This document shows positions 46,397-55,660 of a stretch of DNA of 64,000 bases, piece by piece; the first letter of the stretch is position 1; each line of letters begins with the position of its first letter. This DNA comes from Brumimicrobium mesophilum. Its GTDB lineage: Bacteria > Bacteroidota > Bacteroidia > Flavobacteriales_D > Crocinitomicaceae. The notes beneath the pieces are model-generated. The model did no database searches. It was not told the DNA's origin and saw only the letters and a list, made by a program, of their open reading frames with translations. Position numbers and translations under genes: made by a program. The stretch is taken from contig NZ_PVSS01000002.1 of NCBI RefSeq assembly GCF_003025005.1, positions 291,276 to 355,275 on the forward strand, given 5' to 3'.

Positions 46397-47038
46397 ATGG
46401 AATTTTTAGATGAAAAATTGGAGGAATATGTCAATGCACATACTACACCAGAATCAGAAATATTAAGTGACCTTAACCGTCAAACCCACATTAACGTTCT
46501 TCAACCAAGGATGCTTTCGGGGCATTTACAAGGTAGAACTTTAAGTTTACTCAGTAAAATGATTCAACCAAATCGCATTTTGGAAATCGGAACTTACACT
46601 GGATATTCTGCTATTTGCATGGCTGAAGGCTTAAAAGAAAACGGAAAACTTATCACTATAGATGTGAATTATGAATTGGAAGACATGGTGAAAAACTATG
46701 TCGACAAAGCAGGATTTAAAGATCAAATTGAGATGAAAGTTGGTGATGCGATGGAAATTATTCCAAAACTGGACAAAAACTTCGATTTAGTCTTCATTGA
46801 CGCCGACAAATCAAATTATTCGAATTACTTCGATTTATTGATTGCTGATTTACCAAAAGGTTCAATTATGATTGCAGACAATGTTTTATGGTCTGGAAAA
46901 GTAATTGAAGAAACCAAGAAAAATGATAAAGACACAGCAGCATTAAAGGTCTTCAACAAAAAAATTCAAGACGATGATCGCGTTGAGAATGTCTTACTTC
47001 CGATTCGTGATGGTTTAATGGTGATTCGAAAAAAATAA
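46397..47038 (+). CDS. SAM-dependent O-methyltransferase
   Basis: The 213-residue enzyme belongs to the class I methyltransferases of the caffeoyl-CoA/catechol O-methyltransferase type. Motif I is RILEIGTYTGYSAICMAEGL (about 55-74), followed by an acidic residue in LITIDVNYELE (about 83-93), and the metal-binding aspartates in DLVFIDADKSNY (about 133-144) and MIADNVLWSGKV. The acceptor is not known. It is followed within 4 bases by the threonine aldolase gene, so the two are probably cotranscribed. Confidence 0.9.
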   Translation: MEFLDEKLEEYVNAHTTPESEILSDLNRQTHINVLQPRMLSGHLQGRTLSLLSKMIQPNRILEIGTYTGYSAICMAEGLKENGKLITIDVNYELEDMVKNYVDKAGFKDQIEMKVGDAMEIIPKLDKNFDLVFIDADKSNYSNYFDLLIADLPKGSIMIADNVLWSGKVIEETKKNDKDTAALKVFNKKIQDDDRVENVLLPIRDGLMVIRKK

Positions 47039-47041
47039 AAT

Positions 47042-48061
47042 ATGCACACAGATTTACGTTCAGATACAGTGACTAAGCCATCCAAAGAAATGAAGGCTTT
47101 TATGATGGATGCTCCTGTTGGTGATGATGTTTTTCAAGAAGACCCTACAGTTAATGAGTTAGAAAAATTCGCTGCTGATTATTTTGGAATGGAAGCCGGA
47201 TTATATTGCTCATCTGGTACCCAAACTAATCAAATAGCAATCAATGTTCATTGCCGACCAGGAGATGAAGTGATTTGCTCAAAAGATGCGCATATTTACT
47301 TTTACGAAGGAGGTGGAATTGCTAAAAACAGTGGAAGTTCAGTACTTTTACTTCCTGGAAATCGTGGAAGAATAACTGCAGAAGATGTTAGAGGCGGAAT
47401 TAAAGATCCAAATAATCCGCATTATCCACTTACTAGTTTAGTGTCACTAGAAGACACAATGAACCGGGGCGGTGGTGCCATATATGATTTCGAAGAAATT
47501 AAAGCTATTCGTAAAGTATGTTTAGAAAACAAACTTCCACTCCATTTGGACGGTGCTCGATTATTTAATGCATTAATTGAAAACAATATTCCGCCAAAAG
47601 AATATGCGGCACAATTTGATTCTATTTCAATTTGTCTTTCTAAAGGTTTAGGTGCTCCAGTGGGTTCAGTATTACTTGGAGCAACAGAATTTATCCATAG
47701 AGCTCGACGTGCAAGGAAAGTTATGGGAGGTGGAATGCGCCAAGCAGGAATCATTGCAGCAGGAGGACTTTATGCGATGAAAAATAACATTGAAAGATTA
47801 AAAGTCGATCATCAAAATGCTAAATATTTAGGTTCTGAATTAGAAAAGCTTGATTGGGTTGAAAAAGTTTTATCTGTTCAAACCAATATTGTTGTTGCTA
47901 AACTTTCTGACTCTGTTGATGTGAATGCTCTAATTGCAAAGTGTGCAGAAAAAGACATTCATTTTATGGCTTTTGGAGAGCAAACTATTCGAATGGTGAC
48001 ACATTTAGATGTGAACGCCGACAATATGGAATACACGCTTTCCGTTCTAAAGGAAATTTAA
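47042..48061 (+). CDS. Threonine aldolase (low-specificity type, PLP-dependent)
   Basis: The enzyme should split threonine or allo-threonine into glycine and acetaldehyde. The 339 residues are of normal length. They start with the family signature DLRSDTVTKPS, contain PGDEVICSKDAHIYFYEGGG (about 73-92) and HLDGARLFNA (about 168-177), and bind PLP by Lys201 in CLSKGLGAPVGS. Family members have mixed stereospecificity, so the substrate isomer is not stated. It overlaps no gene but sits 4 bases after the methyltransferase. Confidence 0.92.
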   Translation: MHTDLRSDTVTKPSKEMKAFMMDAPVGDDVFQEDPTVNELEKFAADYFGMEAGLYCSSGTQTNQIAINVHCRPGDEVICSKDAHIYFYEGGGIAKNSGSSVLLLPGNRGRITAEDVRGGIKDPNNPHYPLTSLVSLEDTMNRGGGAIYDFEEIKAIRKVCLENKLPLHLDGARLFNALIENNIPPKEYAAQFDSISICLSKGLGAPVGSVLLGATEFIHRARRARKVMGGGMRQAGIIAAGGLYAMKNNIERLKVDHQNAKYLGSELEKLDWVEKVLSVQTNIVVAKLSDSVDVNALIAKCAEKDIHFMAFGEQTIRMVTHLDVNADNMEYTLSVLKEI

Positions 48062-48071
48062 TTCACGAATC

Positions 48072-48722
48072 ATGTTTTTTCAATTGAATAAATGGTTTCT
48101 TCTCGTTTCCTTATTTCTATTATGGAGCTCATGCTCTGATGATACTGAATATGAAATCGTAAACTCAGATGAAATTTTACCACAATCTCAAGGTACTTAC
48201 ACGTATGAAGAAGATTCCATTGAGTTGGATGAAGTTGAATTATCATCCACTCAAAGAACACTTTCGCAAATTTTTAGCACTATAGATTTTGATAGTGAAA
48301 ATATTTTAAAAGAACGAGAAATACTTTTTATGCCCAATCGACTGGGTTTTACTGATAAAGAGGAAATCTATTTCACTAATGACAGTATTCCATATCATTT
48401 TATAGAGTGGGTATTTGAAGACAGCTTAAAAACAGTCAATGCTTTTTACAATTGGATGGATTGTTTTGGAAATAAGTGTAATTCGGTTAGAATAAACGAA
48501 GAAATAAATGCAAACAAAGAAGCATTTGTAATTTGGATTTCTAATAATAAAATCTCCTACCTTTCGAGCACTAAAACTATTAAAAGAAGAATTTATCAAG
48601 ATGTTCTTTTAAATAATGAAGAGAAAAAATGGAATTATATTCTTCAGCAAGCACCGCGAGGGAAAATAAATTGGGTGGTGAGTTCAACTCCAAAAATTGA
48701 AGATGAAGCTGAAGAAAAATAA
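48072..48722 (+). CDS. Probable surface lipoprotein, unknown function
   Basis: The 216-residue protein has a lipoprotein signal with Cys21 (LWSSCSDDTEYE). The acidic SDDTE stretch right after the cysteine resembles the Bacteroidota lipoprotein export signal that sends lipoproteins to the cell surface. The rest is beta/alpha-mixed and highly charged with no family I recognise. It starts 11 bases after the threonine aldolase, so it could be cotranscribed with it. Convergent to the next gene. Confidence 0.7.
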   Translation: MFFQLNKWFLLVSLFLLWSSCSDDTEYEIVNSDEILPQSQGTYTYEEDSIELDEVELSSTQRTLSQIFSTIDFDSENILKEREILFMPNRLGFTDKEEIYFTNDSIPYHFIEWVFEDSLKTVNAFYNWMDCFGNKCNSVRINEEINANKEAFVIWISNNKISYLSSTKTIKRRIYQDVLLNNEEKKWNYILQQAPRGKINWVVSSTPKIEDEAEEK

Positions 48723-48723
48723 A

Positions 48724-48763
48724 AACCAATGATTCTCAAGCTAAACTTGCTCAACCATTGGTT
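48724..48763. terminator. Possible bidirectional terminator
   Basis: AACCAATG (48724-48731) pairs with CATTGGTT (48756-48763), with a small nested CAAG/CTTG hairpin, between two convergent genes. T runs are weak. Confidence 0.4.
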
Positions 48764-48791
48764 CATTTGCATTATGGAAAAGTTTAGTTTT

Positions 48792-49070
48792 CTAAAATGA
48801 CTCTAAATTAACGTCATTCTCTTCCATGTTAACTTCACATTCTTTTATGGCAGATTCAAACTTCTCATTTAACTCTGACGATTTTTCATTGTATTCTTTA
48901 GGATTTTCAAAAGTTTCAGTTGCTTTTTCAACGTAACATTCACAATCGTAACCTCCCATTGTGATACAACCATTTTTAACTAAGTTTTTTTGATCATCTG
49001 ACCAACCTCCTCCGCAAGAAGTAAGAAATAAGAACGCGGTTCCGAGTATAAGACTAAATAGTTTATTCAT
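48792..49070 (-). CDS. Small cysteine-containing lipoprotein, unknown function
   Basis: The 92 residues show a lipoprotein signal with Cys19 (LFLTSCGGG), then four more cysteines (NGCITMGGYDCECYVEKA and IKECEV) and an acidic C-terminus. The CxxxxxxxCxC spacing suggests disulfides or a metal site. I do not recognise the family. It is convergent with the surface lipoprotein and divergent from the chalcone-isomerase-like gene. Confidence 0.7.
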   Translation of the reverse strand: MNKLFSLILGTAFLFLTSCGGGWSDDQKNLVKNGCITMGGYDCECYVEKATETFENPKEYNEKSSELNEKFESAIKECEVNMEENDVNLESF

Positions 49071-49137
49071 AAGATTTTTTTGTAAATTTGGAATAAGATT
49101 TGTTTAAAAATAAACATTATTCATTAAAATCAAAAAT

Positions 49138-49704
49138 ATGAAATCAAAATTAATTGTTGCTTTATTCATTGGTGCAGTACTTTCGTTTACGACAAATGCA
49201 CAAAATGTAACTGTTTCTGGTGCTACATTTCCGGCTAAATTTAAAATTAGTGATAAGGTAGTAGAATACAATGGTGCAGGTTTACGTCAAAAGTACTTCT
49301 TCGACTTATATGTATCGGCATTATATGTTCCTAAAAGAACAAGTGATGCACAAACAATAATTGATCAAAACGAAGAGTCTGCAATGCGTTTGAAGATATT
49401 ATCTGACAAGGTAACGCGAGATAAATTCTTAGAAACTGTAAAAGGTGGATTCTCAACATCTACTGAAGGAAAAGCGAGTAATGAAGAAATTGAAGGATTC
49501 ATGAAGATATTTAAAGAAGACTTCAAATCAGGTGATGAAGTAATTTTACTCTATAAACCAGAAAGTGGTATTGAGGTTTATCACAATGGAAAACACTTAG
49601 GTGGAGCGAAAGGATTAGAATTTAAAAAAGCACTTTGGGGAATTTGGTTAGGAAAAACTCCTGTTGATGAAGGGGTTAAGAATGCCATGCTCGTAAAAGT
49701 CTAG
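49138..49704 (+). CDS. Chalcone isomerase-like periplasmic protein
   Basis: The 188 residues have a signal peptide (about 1-22, TNAQ) followed by a chalcone-isomerase-like domain: VSGATFPAKFKI, NGAGLRQKYFFDLYVSALYVP (about 49-69) and ALWGIWLGKTPVDEG (about 166-180) are the family hallmarks. Bacterial members are thought to bind fatty acids or related ligands instead of isomerising chalcones, but their role is not settled. A TAAATTTG box lies at 49083-49090. It ends at TAG. Confidence 0.85.
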   Translation: MKSKLIVALFIGAVLSFTTNAQNVTVSGATFPAKFKISDKVVEYNGAGLRQKYFFDLYVSALYVPKRTSDAQTIIDQNEESAMRLKILSDKVTRDKFLETVKGGFSTSTEGKASNEEIEGFMKIFKEDFKSGDEVILLYKPESGIEVYHNGKHLGGAKGLEFKKALWGIWLGKTPVDEGVKNAMLVKV

Positions 49705-50005
49705 TGTTTTTTGTTTAGAAAGCTCATTATCTGCGTTCCAACATTTTTTTAAATCAGTTATTGACTAATGTCAACTCTTTAAATTTAAAAAATATTGCGC
49801 CTTGTTAATGAGCTTTCTAATTCAAAAAACAGATTCAACAACAACTCCTTAAAATACAAATTAATCACGCCTAACGCTCAAGCTTTCAATTTCAAAAAAT
49901 AGATTTCAACGGTAACTCCAAAAAGAAATTTCAAATAGCTTCTGATATTATAATTCAGAAGCTATTATTTTTCTAATTCTCTGATCATTTCGTTTCTTTG
50001 TAGTT
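49705..50005. repeat. Intergenic region with inverted and direct repeats
   Basis: AGAAAGCTCATTA (49717-49729) is inverted as TAATGAGCTTTCT (49806-49818). A direct imperfect repeat follows: AGCTTTCTAATTCAAAAAAC (near 49811) and AAGCTTTCAATTTCAAAAAA (near 49889), each followed by AGATT(T)CAAC and AACTCC. The stretch ends in a strong terminator. No gene is present. Confidence 0.6.
49934..49972 (+). terminator. Strong hairpin terminator
   Basis: AATAGCTTCTGA (49934-49945) pairs perfectly with TCAGAAGCTATT (49955-49966), followed by ATTTTTC. It could end the chalcone-isomerase-like transcript, about 230 bases after its stop. Confidence 0.75.
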
Positions 50006-50512
50006 ATGAAAATTGGTTTACTTTCTGATACACACAGCGTACTTGACAAGCGTGTTTTTGAATACTTCAAAGATGTTGATGAAATATGGCATGCTGGAGA
50101 TGTGGGAGATCCTACAATTATAAATCAGTTGGAGGAGTTTAAACCGTTAATTGGTGTATATGGCAATATAGACGACACGGCTGTTCGGCAAAAACTTCCT
50201 GAATTTAATAGATTTGAAAGAGAAGGAGTATCCGTTTTAATGACGCATATAGCAGGAAAACCTGGGAAATATTCCACACCACTTCTGAAAGAATTAAAAG
50301 AAAATGGAGCGCCACAATTATTCGTTTGTGGACATTCGCATATCCTTTTAGTAAAATTTGACCCTCGATTTAATATGCTATGGCTAAATCCTGGTGCATG
50401 CGGAAACCATGGTTTTCATAGCGTAAAAACACTATTGCGCTTTGACCTGCTTAATGGAGAAATAAAAAACTTGGAAGTAATTGAAATGGGAGGAAGAGGT
50501 ATAGAAGTTTGA
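50006..50512 (+). CDS. YfcE/MJ0936-type metallophosphoesterase
   Basis: The 168-residue enzyme is a small calcineurin-like phosphodiesterase. The five metal-binding motifs are visible: LSDTHS (6-11), HAGDVGD (about 29-35), YGNIDD (about 52-57), MTHIAG (about 79-84) and CGHSHI (about 110-115), with the closing NPGACG. Family members cleave phosphodiesters such as bis-pNPP in vitro; natural substrate is unknown. It is cytoplasmic and stands alone. Confidence 0.92.
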   Translation: MKIGLLSDTHSVLDKRVFEYFKDVDEIWHAGDVGDPTIINQLEEFKPLIGVYGNIDDTAVRQKLPEFNRFEREGVSVLMTHIAGKPGKYSTPLLKELKENGAPQLFVCGHSHILLVKFDPRFNMLWLNPGACGNHGFHSVKTLLRFDLLNGEIKNLEVIEMGGRGIEV

Positions 50513-50642
50513 GGCATTAGGCAAAAGGCAAAATAAAAAACTGTGCTTCTTTAATATCGTTTTTGAATCATTGTTTAATTAAATTTTCCTTTTATACACA
50601 TAACTTACAATTTTTCATAAATTCGAGCGTTGAACAAATCAG

Positions 50643-51674
50643 ATGAAACGACTAATAATAATCCTTGCCTTAATTCCATTTATCACCCTAGGACAAACGG
50701 GTGGAAACAATGCTTTTCCATTTTTAGACTTACCGGATAATGCAAGGTCTGCAGCATTAGGTAGAAAATTTATCACCGCATACGATGATGATATAAATAT
50801 GGGAATTCAAAACCCAGCATCCTTCAACTCTCAAATGGATAATTCCATCGGATTTAACCAAGCCTTATTGGCAGGTGGTGTTAATCATGGAATGGTAGCC
50901 TACGCTAAAGACATCAACAACGTTGGAACAGGTGCAATCCATTTAAGATATGTGGCCTATGGAAATATGGACAGAACAGATATAAATGGAGACAAAATCG
51001 GAACATTCTCGGCCGGAGATTTCGCATTAGGAGGAAGTATTGGTCGTGAGTTAAATCCAAATATTTCTATTGGAGCAACAGTTAATCTAATTTGGTCTCA
51101 ATTAGAATCATACAATTCAATGGGAATTTCTGTTGATTTAGCAGGTATGTACAGATCTATAGATAAAAGAACAACTGTGTCAGCCGTGGTAAGAAATGCA
51201 GGCTTCCAATTAACCACCTACACCGACAATACCCGAGCGCCATTGCCAATTCAAGCAATGATGGGGATTTCGCATAAGTTAGAGCATGCACCTTTTCGTT
51301 TTTCACTAGTTGCTCATCATTTAAACAAATGGGATTTAACTTATAATGACCCCAATGCTGTTCCAACAACAGATCCTTTAACCGGAGAAGTTGTTCCAGT
51401 TGAAAAAGCTGGATTTGGAGAAAAACTAGGACGTCATCTTATTTTTCAATTAGAAACCCTTTTAGGTAAAACAATGAGAATTAGAGCTGCTTTCGACTAT
51501 AATCAAAGAAGAGAAATGTTAGTTCAAAATCGACCAGGAATGGGTGGATTTTCATTTGGAGCTGGTCTTAATTTCAAAAGATTTACAGTTGATTATGGAT
51601 TGTACATCTATTCTAGTGCAGGATTTAATAATTTAATTACGCTAAGAACAGATTTTGATAATTGGAGAAAATAA
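50643..51674 (+). CDS. porQ: T9SS protein PorQ
   Basis: PorQ is an outer-membrane barrel of the T9SS attachment complex (with PorU, PorV and PorZ in Porphyromonas). The 343 residues have a signal peptide (about 1-18, TLGQ) and the PorQ-type mature start GGNNAFPFLDLPDNARSAALG followed by NMGIQNPASFN (about 53-63), then barrel strands with repeated SxGxxVNL patterns, ending FNNLITLRTDFDN. No other core T9SS gene is next to it; a response regulator follows 44 bases later. The call is by sequence pattern. Confidence 0.88.
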   Translation: MKRLIIILALIPFITLGQTGGNNAFPFLDLPDNARSAALGRKFITAYDDDINMGIQNPASFNSQMDNSIGFNQALLAGGVNHGMVAYAKDINNVGTGAIHLRYVAYGNMDRTDINGDKIGTFSAGDFALGGSIGRELNPNISIGATVNLIWSQLESYNSMGISVDLAGMYRSIDKRTTVSAVVRNAGFQLTTYTDNTRAPLPIQAMMGISHKLEHAPFRFSLVAHHLNKWDLTYNDPNAVPTTDPLTGEVVPVEKAGFGEKLGRHLIFQLETLLGKTMRIRAAFDYNQRREMLVQNRPGMGGFSFGAGLNFKRFTVDYGLYIYSSAGFNNLITLRTDFDNWRK

Positions 51675-51718
51675 TTTTTAGTACTTTTCCACGCTGAAAA
51701 GTTTAAATTAATTATTCG

Positions 51719-52117
51719 ATGCTTAATCATAGTAAAATATGCGTTTTAATTGACGATGACGAAGATGACCAACTCATATTCAAAACTGTCATGAATATGC
51801 ACTTTAAGGATTATCAATTTAAGTCTTTCTCTAACTTCGAGAATGCAACAGCATATATTCTAAATAATCATGAAGAAATTGAAGCGCTTTTTATTGATCT
51901 CAATATGCCTAAATCTAATGGTATAGATTGTCTTAACTTTCTAAGGAAACAATCAACTTATAAAGACAAACCAATAATTATCTATTCAACTTCGAACAAC
52001 CCAGATGATGCTAAAAAATGTTTAATACATGGGGCAACAGCTTTTATGACTAAACCTTCAAGGGTAAATGAATTGGTTGAGAAATTAAGCGAACACTTAA
52101 AATTAAAAGTTAATTGA
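51719..52117 (+). CDS. Single-domain response regulator
   Basis: The 132 residues form a CheY-like receiver domain with the acidic cluster DDDED (12-16), phospho-acceptor Asp60 in FIDLNMPKSNG, the switch serine in IYSTSN (near 90) and Lys112 in MTKPS. No output domain is present, so it should pass its signal by binding a partner or by phosphotransfer. The hybrid motif IDDDEDDQLIF is typical of Rcp1-like regulators that work with phytochrome-type or other hybrid kinases. No kinase is next to it. Confidence 0.9.
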   Translation: MLNHSKICVLIDDDEDDQLIFKTVMNMHFKDYQFKSFSNFENATAYILNNHEEIEALFIDLNMPKSNGIDCLNFLRKQSTYKDKPIIIYSTSNNPDDAKKCLIHGATAFMTKPSRVNELVEKLSEHLKLKVN

Positions 52118-52694
52118 TAATTTAAAAATTCCAAATCCAGAATACAATTTAGTTTTGATAAAATTAAAATTAATTATTGGGGTGAATTTTATTTGGTGCG
52201 CTGTACATTCGACTTCTTAAGGTCTGTAAAGCAATAAATTATGTATAATTGACAAAGGTATTTTTTTCTTCATCAATACAAAATTTTCACGCATAGCCAT
52301 AGCTACAGTTTAAAATTTCAACGTAGAGGTTGGAAAAAGAGCTAGTCGAAATGAATTAATTATTTCGTTACAGATGCTTGGTTAAAGATCTTGAGAAAAA
52401 GACTATAAATGTTGATGTTTTGAAGTGGATTGTTTTAATTCTCCTGTTTGACTGACGTGCTTATATTAATTGAATATCGGATTTCCCGATTAATATGCCG
52501 GAAAGGTTGTTAACATTGTATTCAGCGCTGACTTATCGGCAATCCGAAAACTTAGTTTATTTTTAGGATTCGTTGTTTTTCTTTGAGTTCAGATTATTTA
52601 TCCAAAATACATTTTCACTTTTCTGCGTTTTAGTAGTTTCAATCAATGTTTTATAGAACTAAATGTATTAGTTCCTGTTGAGTGAGAAATTCCG
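52118..52694. other. Long intergenic region with a palindromic segment
   Basis: No gene can be supported. Short protein-like pieces appear in different frames but match nothing I recognise. TCGGATTTCCCGATTAA (52477-52493) and TTATCGGCAATCCGA (52533-52547) form an imperfect inverted repeat around a 39-base centre. Confidence 0.4.
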
Positions 52695-52702
52695 TATTTT
52701 TG
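52695..52702 (+). promoter_or_regulatory. -7 element (TATTTTTG)
   Basis: TATTTTTG lies 65 bases before the ATG at 52768. A TTG at 52678-52680 is 14 bases upstream, shorter than usual. Its place inside the longer frame supports 52768 as the true start of the T9SS protein. Confidence 0.45.
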
Positions 52703-52767
52703 CGATAATCGAATATCTTTATTTATTTATTTTGTTCGGTATTTTCAGACTAAATAATTCAAACATA

Positions 52768-55518
52768 ATGAACAAAATTATTTTATTAGCTAGCTTCCTT
52801 GTTTCTCTTTCCAGTGTTGGACAAGAGTTAGAACATTATTGGTCTGGATCAATTGGAGACCCTGTGCCAAACACCAGTCAAATTCCAGTTGAAGTAGTTA
52901 TCGATGCCGACAACAATAAATACATTTCAGGTCGATTTACAGGAACCCATGATTTTGATCCTGGACCAGGAGTATTTCAATTGAACTCAATGGGTAGTGA
53001 CATTTATATCTTGAAGTTGGATTCAATGAACAACTTTTTATGGGCTAATTCATACGGAACGACAGGGTCATTAGAAAATACCGGCTTGGTTGTAGACCCT
53101 TCTGGAAGTGCATATACATACGGGTATTTTAAAGGCAACTTATTTTGTGATCCTCAGAATTCTATAACTACCTGTGTAAGCTCAACTTGGTGGTACGAAG
53201 ATTGTTATGTTCATAAGCTAAAACCTAATGGTGATTTTGATTGGATTAAAGCATGGGGAAATAGTGGTCGCGATGGGATTTCTCACATGGTGATGGACGA
53301 ACAACAAAATTTCTATTTCACTGGAACTTTCGAATCTAATTTTGACGCAGATGAAGGCCCCGGAGTTTACACACTTAATTCCCCACCTGGAAATGGAACG
53401 TTTTTAGCAAAATACGATGCGAATTTTAATTTCATTTGGGCAAAACAATACGAGGGGACTGGAAGTTCAATTATTCATGATTTTAATTTAAACGATCATG
53501 GTGAATTGACCCTTACAGGCGGATATACAAAGCAAATAGATTTTGACATGTCTGCGGGAGAAGATTTGGACACTTCGCAAACAACTGGCTACACTGATTT
53601 ATTTACGCATGTAATGGACACATCTGGAGTCAGTAAATGGCATCATACAATCAAAGGTTCAAACTCTCAAAGAAATTTTCAAATTGTAGAAGATTCAGAA
53701 AGGAATAGGTATGTGCATGGAACATTTCTGGGTACAATAGACTTCAATCCTGGAGGAACACCTAACGTAATTGAAGCTTTAGGTTTTAGCGATGCATATC
53801 TAATCAAGCTGGATTCTTTGGGAAATCAAATTTGGGCAAAAGTCATGCACGGAGAGGGCTCAGATCGGATTCATGGAATGACAATAGATGATGATCAGTT
53901 ATTAGTGTTTGCTACTATAGAAGATAAAACTGACGTTAACCTTAATAGTGGGATTCATATAATTGAACCCCCTTTACAGATGAATGACTTGCTTTACATT
54001 GAAAAATTGGATGGAAATGCGAATATTCTGTGGCATGAGGAATTTATAGGGTCAAATATCTTAGGGATTCGTCAATTGGTGATAGATGAAGCAGACAATT
54101 ACTTCGTTGTTGGTCATTTATATGGAACCGTAGATCTTGATCCAAGCGCGGGAGTTGCTCAATTATCACACAGTAATAATATAACTACTTTTTTTGCAAG
54201 TTTCGGAGAACTTCCTTGCGCACCATTGGGTACGGATTTGTCATCTCACACAAATGCTACTTGTTCTGCTTCTGGAGGCGTTGACGCAATTGGCGTTAGC
54301 GGAGTTCCTCCTTACAGTTTTTCATGGCTTACGAATCCTCCAATTTCTGGTGCTCAACTCGTAACGGATACAACTGGGATGTATTTGGTTGAAGTAACGG
54401 ATGCGAGTGGTTGTGTTGATACAAACGGAGTATATATTGAGGGAGCGACAACCTCGGCGGGATTTGATCTTGATGTGAACATGGTATCTGGTAATTTCAT
54501 TCAAGGACAACCAAATATCCTGTGGCTTGATGCTTATAATGGAGGATGTCAATCGGTATCTGGCTCCATACAGTTGATATTGGATCCTTTGGTACAGTAT
54601 GACTCAGCATCGGTTGCCCCATCTTCTATTCAAGGAGATACACTAATTTGGAATTATAGCAATTGGAACTATGATTCTACACATTTTATGGCAGCCGTTT
54701 TCGTCACAACTAGTCAATCAGCAATAACTGGGGACACAGTTTGTTTTAAGGCTATTGCAAACCCAATGGCTGGAGATGTTGACACTCTGAATAATCTAAA
54801 GTCCTATTGTGAGCTTGTATTAGCAAGCTATGACCCAAACGATAAAAAAGTTTATCCTGCAGGAACTTGTGATGACCATGTGTACATGGAGCAACCACTA
54901 ACATACACTGTACGATTCCAGAATACAGGGAATTCCGAAGCAATCCATGTTAACATTATTGATACGCTAGACTCAAATTTAGATCTTTCTACATTTGAGG
55001 TTCTAGGGCAAAGTCACCCCATGCTAGAAATCAATTACTCTAGTGGTCAAATAGTGCAATTTAATTTTGAGAATATTTATTTGCCTGATAGTTTGTCCGA
55101 TCCTTTGGGAAGTAATGGGTACGTTGTTTTCAAAATCGAGCCACATGAAGGTATGGCTATAAACACTGAGATTGGAAATGAAGTAAATATCTATTTTGAC
55201 TTCAACTCACCGATATTAACGAATACTGCAACTACGACATTTACGGATGATATCCCGTGTGATCCAACTGATAATGTTAGTGTTTATGAACATGAAGATT
55301 TGATCTTCTCAGCTTACCCTAACCCAATGAATAGTGAGGTCATATTCAAGATTAACAACAAGAAGTCTCATAATTTAGTTGTTTATTCATCTGAAGGAGT
55401 TGCTGTAATGACGTCTGAAATTGTTGATGGAAGTATCCTTTCCATTGTTGATTTATCTGTCGGGGTGTATTATTTTATAGTTGATGAAAGTCACGTTATG
55501 AAAATGGTCAAACACTAG
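52768..55518 (+). CDS. Large T9SS type A protein with beta-propeller-like repeats and DUF7619-type domain
   Basis: I start at the ATG 52768 since it opens a clean signal peptide (MNKIILLASFLVS, cut at SSVGQ); a TTG-started frame from 52678 would bury it. The mature protein has about eight repeats of the SBBP/propeller-like kind (for example TGLVVDPSGSAYTYGYFKGN, WAKQYEGTGS) over about 20-480, a SprB-like repeat (GVPPYSFSWL, about 505-560), a DUF11/DUF7619-like domain (about 690-820, DPNDKKVYPAG, YTVRFQNTGN, VVFKIEPHEG) and a type A sorting domain (SAYPNPMNSEVIF). It should be exported by T9SS; role unknown. Length from this start is 916 residues. Confidence 0.85.
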   Translation: MNKIILLASFLVSLSSVGQELEHYWSGSIGDPVPNTSQIPVEVVIDADNNKYISGRFTGTHDFDPGPGVFQLNSMGSDIYILKLDSMNNFLWANSYGTTGSLENTGLVVDPSGSAYTYGYFKGNLFCDPQNSITTCVSSTWWYEDCYVHKLKPNGDFDWIKAWGNSGRDGISHMVMDEQQNFYFTGTFESNFDADEGPGVYTLNSPPGNGTFLAKYDANFNFIWAKQYEGTGSSIIHDFNLNDHGELTLTGGYTKQIDFDMSAGEDLDTSQTTGYTDLFTHVMDTSGVSKWHHTIKGSNSQRNFQIVEDSERNRYVHGTFLGTIDFNPGGTPNVIEALGFSDAYLIKLDSLGNQIWAKVMHGEGSDRIHGMTIDDDQLLVFATIEDKTDVNLNSGIHIIEPPLQMNDLLYIEKLDGNANILWHEEFIGSNILGIRQLVIDEADNYFVVGHLYGTVDLDPSAGVAQLSHSNNITTFFASFGELPCAPLGTDLSSHTNATCSASGGVDAIGVSGVPPYSFSWLTNPPISGAQLVTDTTGMYLVEVTDASGCVDTNGVYIEGATTSAGFDLDVNMVSGNFIQGQPNILWLDAYNGGCQSVSGSIQLILDPLVQYDSASVAPSSIQGDTLIWNYSNWNYDSTHFMAAVFVTTSQSAITGDTVCFKAIANPMAGDVDTLNNLKSYCELVLASYDPNDKKVYPAGTCDDHVYMEQPLTYTVRFQNTGNSEAIHVNIIDTLDSNLDLSTFEVLGQSHPMLEINYSSGQIVQFNFENIYLPDSLSDPLGSNGYVVFKIEPHEGMAINTEIGNEVNIYFDFNSPILTNTATTTFTDDIPCDPTDNVSVYEHEDLIFSAYPNPMNSEVIFKINNKKSHNLVVYSSEGVAVMTSEIVDGSILSIVDLSVGVYYFIVDESHVMKMVKH

Positions 55519-55660
55519 TTGATCGGGAGATAATTAAGTGATTACGATTATTATACATAACGATTACACCTAAGAAAAGTACTTAGTTCGTGACCGAAGA
55601 TTTTCTGGAGAAAAAATGGATGCAAGGATACAAGCAATATCTTTAGAATGACGGATAAAC

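Noticed and set aside
52340..52440. A transposase-like peptide (NYFVTDAWLKIL) in the 52-kb gap
   Set aside because: The similarity is a few residues only, stops interrupt it, and no inverted terminal repeats or target duplication were found.
52678..52767. A longer N-terminus for the large T9SS protein starting at a TTG
   Set aside because: It would place about 30 residues before a perfect signal peptide, and the likely promoter box lies inside it.
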